Shown in pieces: positions 53,911-63,971 of a stretch of DNA of 64,000 nucleotides. The position numbers and the translations under genes are program-made. Numbering within the stretch: position 1 is the first letter of the stretch; every line of letters starts with the position of its first letter. The DNA comes from Gari tellinella (lineage: Eukaryota; Mollusca; Bivalvia; Cardiida; Psammobiidae), in contig OV277864.1 in the NCBI GenBank assembly GCA_922989275.2, forward strand, positions 26,113,550 through 26,177,549. Direction: 5' to 3'. The notes under the pieces were generated by a model, which was not told the DNA's origin, made no database searches, and saw nothing but the letters and a program-made list of their open reading frames with translations.

Positions 53911-54926
53911 TGCTGCGTTTACACTAAGCCACGATAGCTGCGATGCCCACGATTCGAGGGAATCGCGGTGAGCGTGGCGGACCGTGGAACGAATCGTGGT
54001 GATCTTGAGAGAGCGTGGAAGAATCGAGAGGATCGCAAGGATCGTGGCAGATGTTTTGACGGTCAAAAATTTTGACACGATTATGCCGATTGATTTTTAT
54101 ATCGTGAGAGAGCGTAATAGAACTTTGGAATCTTAGTAGAGCGTCGTACAGCTTAACAGAGCTTAACAGATCTTAACAGAACGCATCACAGCGTGAAGCC
54201 CAAACGTAGGGGATCTTTGTAGACTTGGAAAGGCGAATCTTTAAGTCTGTACATGTATAATTAAGTTAATGTAGTGCTCCCTCCCTACAACGGCCCTCCC
54301 AACAGCCACTCCCTCTTTACAACGGCACTTACCGAAGTTTCCTTTCAACAAGACAATAACCGTATTTCAAGCGCTTTCACTGCTGCAATTTGGTTTGCTA
54401 AACATTGTCGTCTACTTCTTTTCCTCAAAATTACATAAAAGTTGACATTTTGATAGAATGAATATAAATACGAGTGACAGGTTAAGCTTCCCACAAAATA
54501 TTTTCAGATGCGTCATCCCAATGTAATCGGAGTTTGACACCATCATTCAGAGAATGAGTGGGTGGCCCTTGCCTCCTTTTTATACCCCAATCGTGCTCAA
54601 ACACAACACTCTTGGTGAAATCGTTGCCATAAAGCGCAGGAGAGCTTAACAGAGCGTTATGTCGTGTTAGATCTTAACAGAACGTGATAAAACTTGATAA
54701 CATATCATGGTTACCGTACGAGAACTTGAGAGAGCGTAATGAAATCGTGGCAGATCCTCATCAGAATCTTGTTCGGTTCGCAACAAAACGCTGCAGGAGG
54801 TAGCAAGACATTCATAGAGCGTAAGAAAACATGGTATAGCGTAGAAAATGATAATAAATCGTGAAGCTCTGCGCTTTTCCTAAATCGCGGCAATCGTAGC
54901 TATCGTGGCTGAGTGTAAACGCAGTA
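53911..54926. mobile_element. Harbinger-like foldback R, interrupted by family I
   Basis: Left end TGCTGCGTTTACACTAAGCC and right end the inverse of TACTGCGTTTACACTCAGCC, flanked by TTA (53908-53910, 54927-54929). The arms contain GCCACGATAGCTGCGAT and many iterated CTTAACAGA, GATCGTGG and GAGCGT phrases, so the arms pair loosely for about 300 bp. The 3-bp TTA target fits the PIF/Harbinger group. No transposase. Confidence 0.75.
54274..54590. mobile_element. Family I fragment nested in R
   Basis: GTGCTCCCTCCCTACAACGG after TA, then CCACTCCCTCTTTACAACGG, matching the inverse of the I copy at 39384-39731. The alpha core is replaced by unrelated or worn sequence, and the far end is uncertain. 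Confidence 0.65.
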
Positions 54927-54929
54927 TTA

Positions 54930-55417
54930 GGGCATATTTATCAAATTTTAGACCAATACGCAATCTACTTTTGCTTTAAAACAGAAATATGATGTCGATA
55001 TAATGAAAACAAATCAATGAAAAAACGACAGCAACATTGTTCGAAAATCAAGTAGACTTTGAAAAACCGGGATTTCGATACATGTCCGCTTAAATCTATT
55101 CAACCATGACTGTTTTTGCACATAGTTACTTGTGTTTCTTTATTTTTAGTTCTAAAGGACCTAAACAAACATTCGCTCTTTTAATTTGATTTTTTTTTAT
55201 TTTTGAAAAAAGATATACGAACTTATACCTTTGCCCCTTTAATTATTTTGTTGAGTATTGTAGAAAAATAACATTTGAATAAAATAATTGAGATTATTGT
55301 GCGTGTGATATCGCTCTACGTTGTTAACACAGATGTTTTAACACAAACAACAAGGCTCTATCCACTGTATCCCATTTGTAATTAATTATTGTAATAAATT
55401 TGTAAAGTTTCTTTATC
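54930..55417. other. No recognisable feature
   Basis: AT-rich. Confidence 0.4.
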
Positions 55418-55627
55418 CAGAAGAGAAGACAATATTTTCCCCAAATAAAGGTCTTTGTGCTAAAAGCAATTATGGAGTCAGCGAGGAGTCCAACCATGCG
55501 CCGGGTATCCAAACAATTTGCTACACATTTTAATATTATTTGTCTGTATTTTCCAAAGTTCCCATTTTTACATTTTATTTGAATGCATTTGTGTTTCATT
55601 TCGATTTAAATTGCATTTTTTCGACTG
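55418..55627. mobile_element. Family A MITE, very worn
   Basis: Left end CAGAAGAGAAGACAATATTT, a core reduced to GCGCCGGGTATCCAAACAAT, and right end TTTTTTCGACTG then TA. Confidence 0.5.
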
Positions 55628-55975
55628 TACTGTTGAATTTGCTATGTAGCTTGCACGTGGATTGCAAAGATATCAAATTATAGTTTTCCACCGAAAATTG
55701 AACACTCGCGTGTGAAGACAATATTTGTCTGTTTCGATCCCTTCCTCATGATTAATGTCTGTGTTACTGCAATGAAACACGCAACTAAATCAAGCAGAAC
55801 ACATAAAGGTATGATGAAACCCACATGAATTGAATTCCAATAGAAACTGATTTTAAGATTAGTGCTTCTAACGAAATAAAAATGTCCTTGAAATAAGGCA
55901 GTTCTGCATATCTAACAGTCTGCACGCTACGGGCGAATTTCTGATACATTTTGTTTAGATATTTCGAATACATGT
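55628..55975. other. No recognisable feature
   Basis: Nothing supported. Confidence 0.4.
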
Positions 55976-56174
55976 AAAGTGGATAAGACGTTAAACTGTC
56001 CCTTTTAAACGCTCCACGAAACGTAAAAAAAATTCACTTAAATGGTGAAAATAACAACTATTTTTTTTATATTTCTTACAATTTAATTTAGTCTGAGTGG
56101 CCAACAGTTTGCAATGGAAATAATTGTTTTAGCGTAAACACCCTTATAAGGAAAGAACATCGTCTTTTCCGCTG
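55976..56174. mobile_element. Family A MITE with core excised
   Basis: Left end AAGTGGATAAGACG, right end CGTCTTTTCCGCTG. The core site reads GAGTGGCCAACAGTTTGCAATGG: the two outermost core bases meet directly, and about 55 bp of hairpin are missing. Confidence 0.75.
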
Positions 56175-56195
56175 TAACTGTTCCAAATACATGTA

Positions 56196-56275
56196 CAGTG
56201 GATAATACGTTATTTTGTTCAGTTTAAACGCAAACCAAGCGCGCTTATTGGGCAAGAATAACGTATTCGTTACTG
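56196..56275. mobile_element. 80-bp coreless family A miniature
   Basis: CAGTGGATAATACGTTATTT joined to TTATTGGGCAAGAATAACGT and ATTCGTTACTG, flanked by TA. Only the two terminal arms remain. Confidence 0.75.
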
Positions 56276-56309
56276 TAACTGTAGCAAATAGTAAAACATG
56301 ATATTTTTA

Positions 56310-56500
56310 TTATGTCCATTGCAAACAATTTGAATCCTGGTCAGATGCCTAATAGCATAGCATTTTCGGATTGAAATAGATCGTCAATATTTTAAAAAGG
56401 TTGCTAATTTTTACTTTTTATGGGATGACGTTTAGAGTTTGTTTTGTTTTAAAACGGACTTTGATTTGACTCCAAACTGTTTGCTATGAAAATAATTGTT
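56310..56500. mobile_element. Family A scraps
   Basis: CATTGCAAACAATTTGAATC at the left and GACTCCAAACTGTTTGCTAT at the right; everything between is scrambled. Confidence 0.4.
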
Positions 56501-56714
56501 TTACAAAAATGTAGCGAAACCCTATTGATGAGAACGTGTAACACCCCCTCATTTCTCGTAGATGCAACACACTAGGAAATTGTCTTATCTTTTACGTCTA
56601 AACGAAATGGATATTTAATTATTTTCCTCTTACCAAAAATACTCAAATAGAAATATCAATTACAATTAATTCATTTTGGTAACGAAGAACCAACCCAAAA
56701 GACACACGTTAGAG

Positions 56715-56870
56715 CAGAGTATGCGGCCAAAACGCGATAACTGGATCTTGCTTAATTCGATTATACCAGTAATTATACAGTTCAATTTTGACAAATCTAG
56801 CATGCTTAAGTCGAACATTCACGTTATTCAAAATTAAGACGTATCTAAGTGTTGAAATATACACGAATAT
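56715..56870. mobile_element. Mariner-like L fragment
   Basis: CAGAGTATGCGGCCAAAACG, GATAACTGGATCTTGC and CTTAAGTCGAACATTCACG match element L at 26548. Confidence 0.5.
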
Positions 56871-56879
56871 CCCACTTAA

Positions 56880-56966
56880 CCCTTTCAGCAATAGCTTATA
56901 TCTAGGTTTGAAGACATGGGATTACTTAAAGAAGGTTGAAAGTAACACAGAATGTGCCTCATGGCG
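56880..56966. mobile_element. Family B left half
   Basis: TTAA at 56876-56879; CCCTTTCAGCAATAG; first beta arm CTTAAAGAAGGTTGAAAGTA, stopping at AGAATGTGCCTCATGG. Confidence 0.6.
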
Positions 56967-57539
56967 GGAGGTATTTTATCGAAAACTTCAACATTTTCAA
57001 CTTGCTCAAAATAGGATTTTGTTATCCGCTGAAGATCACTACTGTTACAAGATTCACGCAATTAACCGAACCTTCCCGACAATATAAGATTTGTTCTCGA
57101 TTATTGATTTATACTGCGTCATCTCACTTTAATTTATTTTTGCAGAAAGTTCAACGTCAGGTGAATATGGTCGGACTATAGCTTTTCAAAGGGTATTAGA
57201 ATTTGTTGCAGCTTGAGTGGCGTCTTGTTTAGGTGCCAAACTGAAATTTATCATTAATTGGGAAGAAACTTGGTGTTTTCCTATGTATATAAACATGATT
57301 AATGAACGCGAATAATTAACTTTTAGAGAATATACTTTTTTGAAAACCCGCGATTAAAATGGTAGAATACGTTTAATTTTAAATTGTTGTCTAAAAAGTT
57401 CAAAAAGAGTCATTACTATTGTATATTTTAAGAGCAAACGAAATACGTGTAAAATATATCGATCTAATTTTAGAAGTACATGTAGTTCTGGGTCAGACAG
57501 AGAGAGATGTTAAAATGCAAGTGCATGTGGAAATGGCAG
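56967..57539. other. No recognisable feature
   Basis: Two overlapping short open frames (56788-57181) read out of the B fragment and are not credible. Confidence 0.4.
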
Positions 57540-57543
57540 TTAA

Positions 57544-57690
57544 CCCTTAGCACGGTATGTCGTGTGCAATGAATCTTAGAGTGCATTCATCTATATTTCT
57601 AAATAGGAATCGTTATCACCATGTCAAAACAGTTTTGATTCAGATAAGGCACCAAGTTATACGGTTACATAGCTTGTAATCACAGTTCGG
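57544..57690. mobile_element. E-like MITE, worn
   Basis: TTAA at 57540-57543; CCCTTAGCACGGTATGTCG; core scrap CAGTTTTGATTCAGATAAGG. The right end is missing. Confidence 0.4.
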
Positions 57691-57696
57691 ATGTAA

Positions 57697-57939
57697 CCCT
57701 TTCATTGCCAGGGCCGTCTGTACTGGTTTTAAAATGCAAAAGGGTTGAATCCTGATCAGACGCCGCGTAAGGATAAATCATACTGTTTGACAAACATATC
57801 AATGATGCTAATTGATAGGTTACCAAAATTATATAAACCCACTTTTATGTAAATAAAAGAAGACGAAAAAATAAAGCAGACGATACCACAACAGTGACTG
57901 TGCAAGACGGGTTTTTACGTCATAATGGCAGCGAAAGGG
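57697..57939. mobile_element. Family D MITE
   Basis: Left end CCCTTTCATTGCCAGGGC, half core GATCAGACGCCGCGTAAGGA, inner AAGCAGACGATACC, right end ATGGCAGCGAAAGGG and TTAA (57940-57943). Confidence 0.65.
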
Positions 57940-58085
57940 TTAAACGAATTGTTTCTCTGATCTCGTTTGATACTGAAAAACTGCCCGGTAGCCTACAAGT
58001 TTGATAATTGTATCAAATTAGTTTTTTAGTCGAAATGAACCATTGGCGTGCTTTAAACTATGTTTGATATTTTCTTTGCTTTTAA

Positions 58086-58285
58086 CCCTTAACCAACCGA
58101 TTGCGACTCGTTTTTGCAAAAAGTTTGGGTCCAGATCAGACGCCGCGTAACGCGGCGTCTGATCTAGATCCTAAATGTTTGACGCTCGTTTTAAAGTTTC
58201 TTTAATTAAAAAATGTAAATATCTTAATCTAATAATCTTTGCAGACGATACTTTCAAAGCAGACGATTTTACGGCAGGATAAGGA
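58086..58285. mobile_element. Family E MITE, complete
   Basis: TTAA at 58082-58085 and 58286-58289. Left end CCCTTAACCAACCGATTGCG, right end GGCAGGATAAGGA. Alpha core at about 58113-58180 (GACGCCGCGTAACGCGGCGT, perfect inner stem). Two GCAGACGAT motifs follow. Confidence 0.85.
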
Positions 58286-58401
58286 TTAACATGACTAATG
58301 GTTCATTAATTGTTAGCAACATGCACGACATTTCTGAATATCATAAACAAGGATGGTGCAAATAAAACTAAGAGCCATCACTATAAATAGTGGTGGCTCA
58401 G

Positions 58402-58566
58402 CCCTTTACCAAATAGCGTCACGTATTTTAGTTTTGAACACAGGTGACCACTTAAAGCAGGCTAAAAGCAAAGCAGAATTAACCCTAATGGGTATTTTGC
58501 TGTACTTTTAATCTGCTCAAGTGGTCATTTAGATTCAAAACTTAAAACAAACAATGGGGTAAGAGG
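58402..58566. mobile_element. Family B MITE, worn
   Basis: CCCTTTACCAAATAG, first beta arm CTTAAAGCAGGCTAAAAGCA, damaged centre, right end CAATGGGGTAAGAGG and TTAA (58567-58570). Confidence 0.65.
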
Positions 58567-58673
58567 TTAAAGCACGGAAACATCTTAAGACATGTCACTG
58601 TTCCATGCATGTAGTTGTAAGGTAGAAATAATGCAAAAAGGCAGCTTTCTGCATTATGTTTATGCTGCATTAA

Positions 58674-58917
58674 CCTTTTCCCCCATAGAAGCGACTTTTA
58701 GCGTATTTAATTTATTCCTACGCTGAAGAAAATAGTTCCAGTTTATACCCTCATTAACAATTACTATAACAACTATTTTATTTAGCCTAGCAGATTTTAG
58801 CTTAAAGCAGGCTGAAAGTAAAGCAGAATGTGCCTTAAGGCACATTCTGCTTTACTTTCAACCTGCTTTAAGTGGCCACCTGTCTTCAAAACTAGAAACA
58901 GGCTATGAAATAAAGGG
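58674..58917. mobile_element. Family B MITE, complete
   Basis: TTAA at 58670-58673 and 58918-58921. CCTTTTCCCCCATAG to CTATGAAATAAAGGG. Beta core at about 58799-58872, almost perfect. Very close to the copies at 47273 and 52648. Confidence 0.92.
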
Positions 58918-59031
58918 TTAAGAAAACGATGTTTAGGTACTGAACGTAATTTTTCTAATGTTAGGTAGCTGAATATATGATTGGCTACTGTAAATATCTC
59001 TATCTGCAAATTGATGGTCCCGTAAGTGTTA

Positions 59032-59263
59032 CAGTGGAGAAGACGCTATTATTTCACGTTTAAACGCAAACGAAACGGAAACGTAGTGCAATAAATGAAG
59101 AAAATGACAACTTTTTGACAAGTCTGACTATTTGTTAAAATCTGAGTGGCAAACAGTTTGGAGCATGATCAGATGCCGGATTCCCTAATCTGGCTCGAAA
59201 ATGTTTGCACTTGATATAAAAGTTTTTTACGCGTTTATTGGAAAAGAAATTTGTTATTCACAG
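59032..59263. mobile_element. Family A MITE
   Basis: CAGTGGAGAAGACGCTATTA after TA; the core has lost its inner stem (GATCAGATGCCGGATTCCCT); the right end is worn (TTTGTTATTCACAG). Confidence 0.7.
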
Positions 59264-59407
59264 TAAGCGTCAGAAAAACGCTAGAAACTCTAAATTGTAT
59301 AAACATAGATGGAGACAATCAAACAAATAAACCATGAGTCAACACTATAAACAGTTGCTTGGAGAATTCGCTGAGGTTTCAAAGTATATACATTGTATAC
59401 GTGTACA

Positions 59408-59480
59408 GTTGGCAAGACGCTATACCCCCCTTGAAACGGAACTTAACGCATATTGAATGCAATAAAAGTAGCCTTCCTGC
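59408..59480. mobile_element. Family A left-end scrap
   Basis: CAGTTGGCAAGACGCTATAC then GAAACGGAACTTAACGC. Confidence 0.4.
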
Positions 59481-59559
59481 CATTAATTCAGTTTGATATA
59501 GGTGCCATGAACGTTCGACTTAGAAAGGAATTAGTCCTAATTTAATCGTCACTGTGTTA

Positions 59560-59645
59560 TAATACAATCCACTACAATATAAGATAAGACAATATAATAC
59601 AATACAATACTGTATATTACAATTCAAGACAAGACAAGACAAGAC
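59560..59645. repeat. AATAC/AAGAC microsatellite
   Basis: Runs of five-base units ending in ACAAGACAAGACAAGACA. Confidence 0.75.
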
Positions 59646-59649
59646 ATTG

Positions 59650-59750
59650 TATAAATTTATTCCTCCACTGAAGACAATTTTTATATCTGAGCAGATGGTA
59701 GACTTAATCAGTCTTAACGTAAAGCAGATTGTGTCTAAACCAATTTACTA
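59650..59750. mobile_element. Family B scrap
   Basis: TTTATTCCTCCACTGAAGAC, GAGCAGATGGTAGACTTAAT and AAAGCAGATTGTG follow the B order. Confidence 0.4.
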
Positions 59751-59754
59751 CATT

Positions 59755-59947
59755 GCCACGAGTACAATGGTTATTTGCAAACAATTTAAACCCTGATCCG
59801 ATGCCACGTGACACGACGTCTGACAAGGATCGAAACTGCTGACAATCATTTCAACATTTCTTATGTCACAATACCTATACTTTGAATTTGAGAGATAAAA
59901 TTTGACGATAAATTTTTAAAGTTGATGATGTCATGTCAGTGAAGGGG
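59755..59947. mobile_element. Family D MITE
   Basis: ATTGCCACGAGTACAATGG at the left, a worn core (GATGCCACGTGACACGACGT), inner GATGATGTCATGTCAGTG and end AAGGGG before TTAT. Confidence 0.6.
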
Positions 59948-59983
59948 TTATGGTGCATTCTGCTTAAATTTCAACTTGCTTAA

Positions 59984-60236
59984 CTCATTACCCCATAGCC
60001 GTGTTTTATATAGCTGACCGCTTAAAGCAGGTTGCAAGTAAAGCAAAACGCACCTTAAGGCACAATCTGCTTTACTTTCAGCCTACTTTAAGCTACCATC
60101 TGCTAGGAAATAGAAAATATTTCCTACCATACATATCCATTTATGAAGAGGAAATATTTTCTTCAGTTTAGGAATAATTAAAGGCGTTTTTAGGATAAAA
60201 ACGAAAGCAAAACAGGTTTTTTTATGGGGGAGTGGT
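59984..60236. mobile_element. Family B MITE
   Basis: TTAA at 59980-59983 and 60237-60240. Left end CTCATTACCCCATAG, beta core at about 60020-60092 with a few mismatches, right end TTATGGGGGAGTGG. A scrap of a further B copy (ATTCTGCTTAAATTTCAACT) precedes it. Confidence 0.8.
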
Positions 60237-60542
60237 TTAAAGTAGTCACGTATCTTCAAAACCAGTATAAAGAAACCGATTACATTTGTATGTGGTAATT
60301 GCGTATACTTGAAAAAAGGTTGACCTTTTACTCGCTCAATAAGTAAATGTTCTAATTAGTAATTGTCAATCTTGCTGATGTATGAGAGCTATTTTCGCTG
60401 GAAATCGATAACGTTTGTTCCATAAATGCAAATATTGAATTTCATCTATTGGCTCGGCTAAACAAAGTCTCAAAGATTGATAAGAAATGTATGTTATCAT
60501 TTCCGTCTGGAGCAGGTGGGCGTCGGGTCATGACAGAAACGT

Positions 60543-60785
60543 AACACATTCAACCCTAGCGAGGAGTATACTCGTCATTTAAAACAGTGTAACCGTTAAA
60601 AGTATGCATATGTTCTTTGCAAATGGTCTAGACTCTAGTCATAAGGCTCCTGCAGCAACCCTCTGATCAGGGTGTACACTGATTGACATTTTGAAAATGT
60701 TTTGTGAGAAATATATTAAAAAGGACTCGAATTAATTAGAAATTGGATATGTACATTTAAGGTTTCTGGAGTGAATGAAGTACAT
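60543..60785. mobile_element. Family F repeat
   Basis: Starts ACATTCAACCCTAGCGAGGA; inner GTCTAGACTCTAGTCATAAG and CCCTCTGATCAGGGTGTACA; ends near TTTCTGGAGTGAATGAAG. Aligns with F at 8083 and 21660. Confidence 0.55.
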
Positions 60786-60799
60786 ATTAGCGCCTTACT

Positions 60800-61095
60800 T
60801 CAAATCCCGACAACAATAATCTATTGGTCATTTGTGTTAACTAATTTCAATTCAGACCAGTAAATATAGTTTCTGGCCAGAAACTTGTTGAAGATTTTAC
60901 ATTCGGTTGCCATATAAACCACAATTTCAAGCGAATGGTCTACATTTGTAGAAATCTGTCTGATTTTCATCCAATGACCAACTCTTAAAAGTTTTAATGA
61001 AATTGGCCCAGTGGTTTTCAAGAAGTTCTTTAGAACTAACGACATTTTGTCGACGGTAACTACGGTCGACGGACGGCCACAATAATTCATTTGGG
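60800..61095 (-). repeat. Mollusc-type degenerate retroelement tail
   Basis: The phrase GAAATTGGCCCAGTGGTTTT with a downstream GTCGACGGACGGCC resembles a repeat very common in bivalve intergenic DNA, from memory. The overlapping minus-strand open frames (60821-61121) are ascribed to it. Confidence 0.4.
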
Positions 61096-61332
61096 AACGC
61101 ATGACTTTTTAGTTTAAACATATCTTATTTCCAAAGAAATAAACAAACACTTATTATTCATTTAACATAAACATAAAGAAAAAAGGGATTAGGTCCAAGT
61201 TATATCAATGCAGGGCTGTAACAGTAGTTCATTTGGCACTACGAGTTGTGCACCCCTCTGTTACATGTAAAACAATTTGTTAAGCAGCTGTATAGAACAC
61301 GTATTTAAAAAGAAAAATACAATGTTTAATTA

Positions 61333-61560
61333 TTATGACAGTTCATTTATGCTTTTCGGTGGAATACTAGGAAACAGCAGTGGATAATCACTTGATAACT
61401 TCACTGTTTTAAGCAGTGGGATTATCGTTGCGCGTGCTTCTTTTATAAATCGTAGTAAATCCTGTCTTATTGTTTTATTCCGATTTGTCGCGTACCACTC
61501 AATGGATGAACACGAATCCAAGATCGATGGCAATGAAGTAATTCCGATGACGCCAAATCA
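61333..61560 (-). other. Protein-like open segment, unproven
   Basis: One minus-strand frame reads about 75 residues with balanced composition, including SCSSIEWYATNRNKTIRQDL and a Pro-rich end (FPSIPPKSINELS, stop). There is no ATG in frame and no convincing acceptor was seen just upstream. It could be a last exon or chance. Confidence 0.2.
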
Positions 61561-63454
61561 ATAAGATCAATGACGTCATTATACATGTACGGCAAATTGT
61601 CACGAAAAGGTGTTCGATATAAACTTGGGGTAAATGTATCTTCGATTTCAATTTACAAACAATTTAGTTCCAAAAGTCGCTTAAAAGCATAAATAAATAG
61701 AGAAACTGTATTTTTCAGCGGAGCTGCATGGTATCCTTTTAGATCATATTTGATCAGAAATTTAGGTTTAAGAGCACCTGAAAACTGAATTGTCTGATTG
61801 GATTAGCAGCCAGGCTGGTCCAAGTTATATTACAGTTTTACCAGATATGAATTGTGAAGGTGTAAAATAAGAGACACAGACCGAACATTGCAGACTGTTT
61901 ACTACTGTTGTGATGCCATCATGCTTCTATTTTAAGATATGACATCTGGCGTCGTTTTATAGATAGAGCGTAGTAGCTAGGTGTTTTGTTATGGTTTACT
62001 AGCAATGTGTTTTAATTGTGAACTATTTGTACATTTACTACACATTGATTACAATGTAAAAAATGTCCTCAAGTGAGTTAAACACAACTGTGTTGTTTCG
62101 TCATGCTTTTACAAGAATGAAGAGGAAGAGAATTTACAGCAGACTGCTGTTACATACTACAGTATCTGTATGAGCATGCACAGTACTTAATTTATAGTTA
62201 ATGTTTGTTTCAAGAAACTCTATGAATGAAGTTTGATATATAGAACAATAGATTCATTTGATGATCTCCTACCAGTAGATAGGATATGGGTTAAATTATT
62301 GTTTACATTTCTAAATTAAAAGTTACTATTTCTATTGTATACTTTTTTTGCTTTTCAATCCAAGAAATTACACTTCTCTGGAAACCTCAATTTCATACAA
62401 GTGTCCACACCCATCTACAGCTTGACATCCGCCACTCATTCCGCTGAATATCTTTTTATTTTTAAAAAATATGACTTGTTTCAGTGTATGAAAGAATTGA
62501 ATTCACTTCGTGAACATCAGACTGTAATATTTTCATTCGTAGCTTCGCCACTAGTGAAAAGATAACGTCTGTTGTTCACTCAATGAATTAAATTTCGATC
62601 TTATACTGAAACCCCCACCCCTTTTATCCTCTATATAATACATAGTTAGTGAGAAAGTATTGTTGTAACAAAACGTGTGTATTAAGAAAGAACAACGCCT
62701 TCTCTTACATTAATATAACCGAAGCCATTTCTCATATTCATTTTGTCTTGTCTCTTAAAGCCCATCTTCAATGACATAGTATTCATAGTTTGTTTTCCCT
62801 GATTCTGCAAAATGTCGATTTTCGAACTCCTTTCTCACTCCCAAACAGAACACAGTTCTATATAAATTAGCGTAAAATTTGAACAACAGGTGTTGAGAGA
62901 AAAGAACGAAAATTGAACGTCGATTTCCGCAATCCTTCATCTTCTGTATTTACAATAATGGCATCAATCACTAAATAGTTATTATCGCCATGCTTGGGGA
63001 TTAAACAGTTAAAGAATTTCTTTATCAGTCTAGAACATGTGTTGAGAGAAAGTGCTAAAACCTTAACAGGACACCATGGTTGTCCGTTGGACATATCGAC
63101 TTTTTAATTAAGACCGGTCGGAGTAGTCATTGTGAACATTAAAGTGCGAAAGTGCAAGGGTCTATTTTCGCATTCTAATTTTGGGTTTTGCTGTGGGAAT
63201 TTATAAAGAACTGCGTTGGCGTCGGGCTGAGAAATCAACTTTGCATTTTCGTACTTTTCTCTCAGCACATATAAAAAAGAAGACGAAATTAAATCAGGAT
63301 TGTACAAACAGGATTCCGTACTTTCCCGTTACATTTGTAGACAATACATTTGTTCGGAAAGTATTTAATAATCAGCCGAAATTGTATTAATGGAACTCTC
63401 TTAATTCAAAAACGTTTGTTTTAACATATTCATTTAAAAATCTCATATCGGTTT
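61561..63454. other. Sparse stretch
   Basis: No MITE of the named families. Around 62810-63260, phrases such as GTCGATTTTCGAAC, GTGCGAAAGTGCAAGG and GCATTTTCGTACTTTTCTC suggest a worn repeat in both orientations. No gene supported. Confidence 0.4.
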
Positions 63455-63566
63455 TAGTTGTAGTTGAATATACCGTATTCCAAAGTTAAAAGGTGGCCAA
63501 ACCATATTTTAACCTTGACAGGCGAGTTAGTTCAATTTGAATGAGAGTTGTCGAGGTTCGACTGCA
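63455..63566. mobile_element. Mariner-like L fragment
   Basis: ACCGTATTCCAAAGTTAAAA with a loosely paired CCATATTTTAACCTTG, then GTTGTCGAGGTTCGACTGCA, as in element L. Confidence 0.5.
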
Positions 63567-63636
63567 CCTTGTGTACAACATACAGGAACCATCCCATATG
63601 GTTTTCACACCTTCTGTCCATCCCCTTAATTGTTTA

Positions 63637-63846
63637 CCCCATCGCTGCAATGACGTCATAAGTTTGAAACCATAGTCGTCTGCTTTTATTGCTCAAAATA
63701 AAATTTCAGTAAAAAATTACTAACGTAAGATCGTAATGAGTGTCAAACAGTTTGGCCCCTGACCAGACGCCGCGAAACGTGTCGTTTGGTCGATAGCCAA
63801 GCTGCTTGCAGATGACCATTGCACTCGGGGTAGGACAGAGAAATAG
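63637..63846. mobile_element. Family D MITE
   Basis: Left end CCCCATCGCTGCAATGACGT, inner AGTCGTCTGC, alpha core at about 63744-63810 (GACGCCGCGAAACGTGTCGT), right end GGACAGAGAAATAG and TTAA (63847-63850). Confidence 0.75.
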
Positions 63847-63971
63847 TTAAGAAACTTGATACAAACATCGACTCAGACAGGACTAACTAGCTTAGCGCTG
63901 AATTAAATTCCTCTACCAAAATAATCTGCTGTAATTCTGCTATTGCCTTTGTAATTGCAGATATACGAATC

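Noticed and set aside
6936..60236. CRISPR array or bacterial-type terminators from the many hairpins
   Set aside because: The hairpins are dispersed, lie in elements with target duplications, lack regular spacing and U-tracts, and the DNA is eukaryotic.
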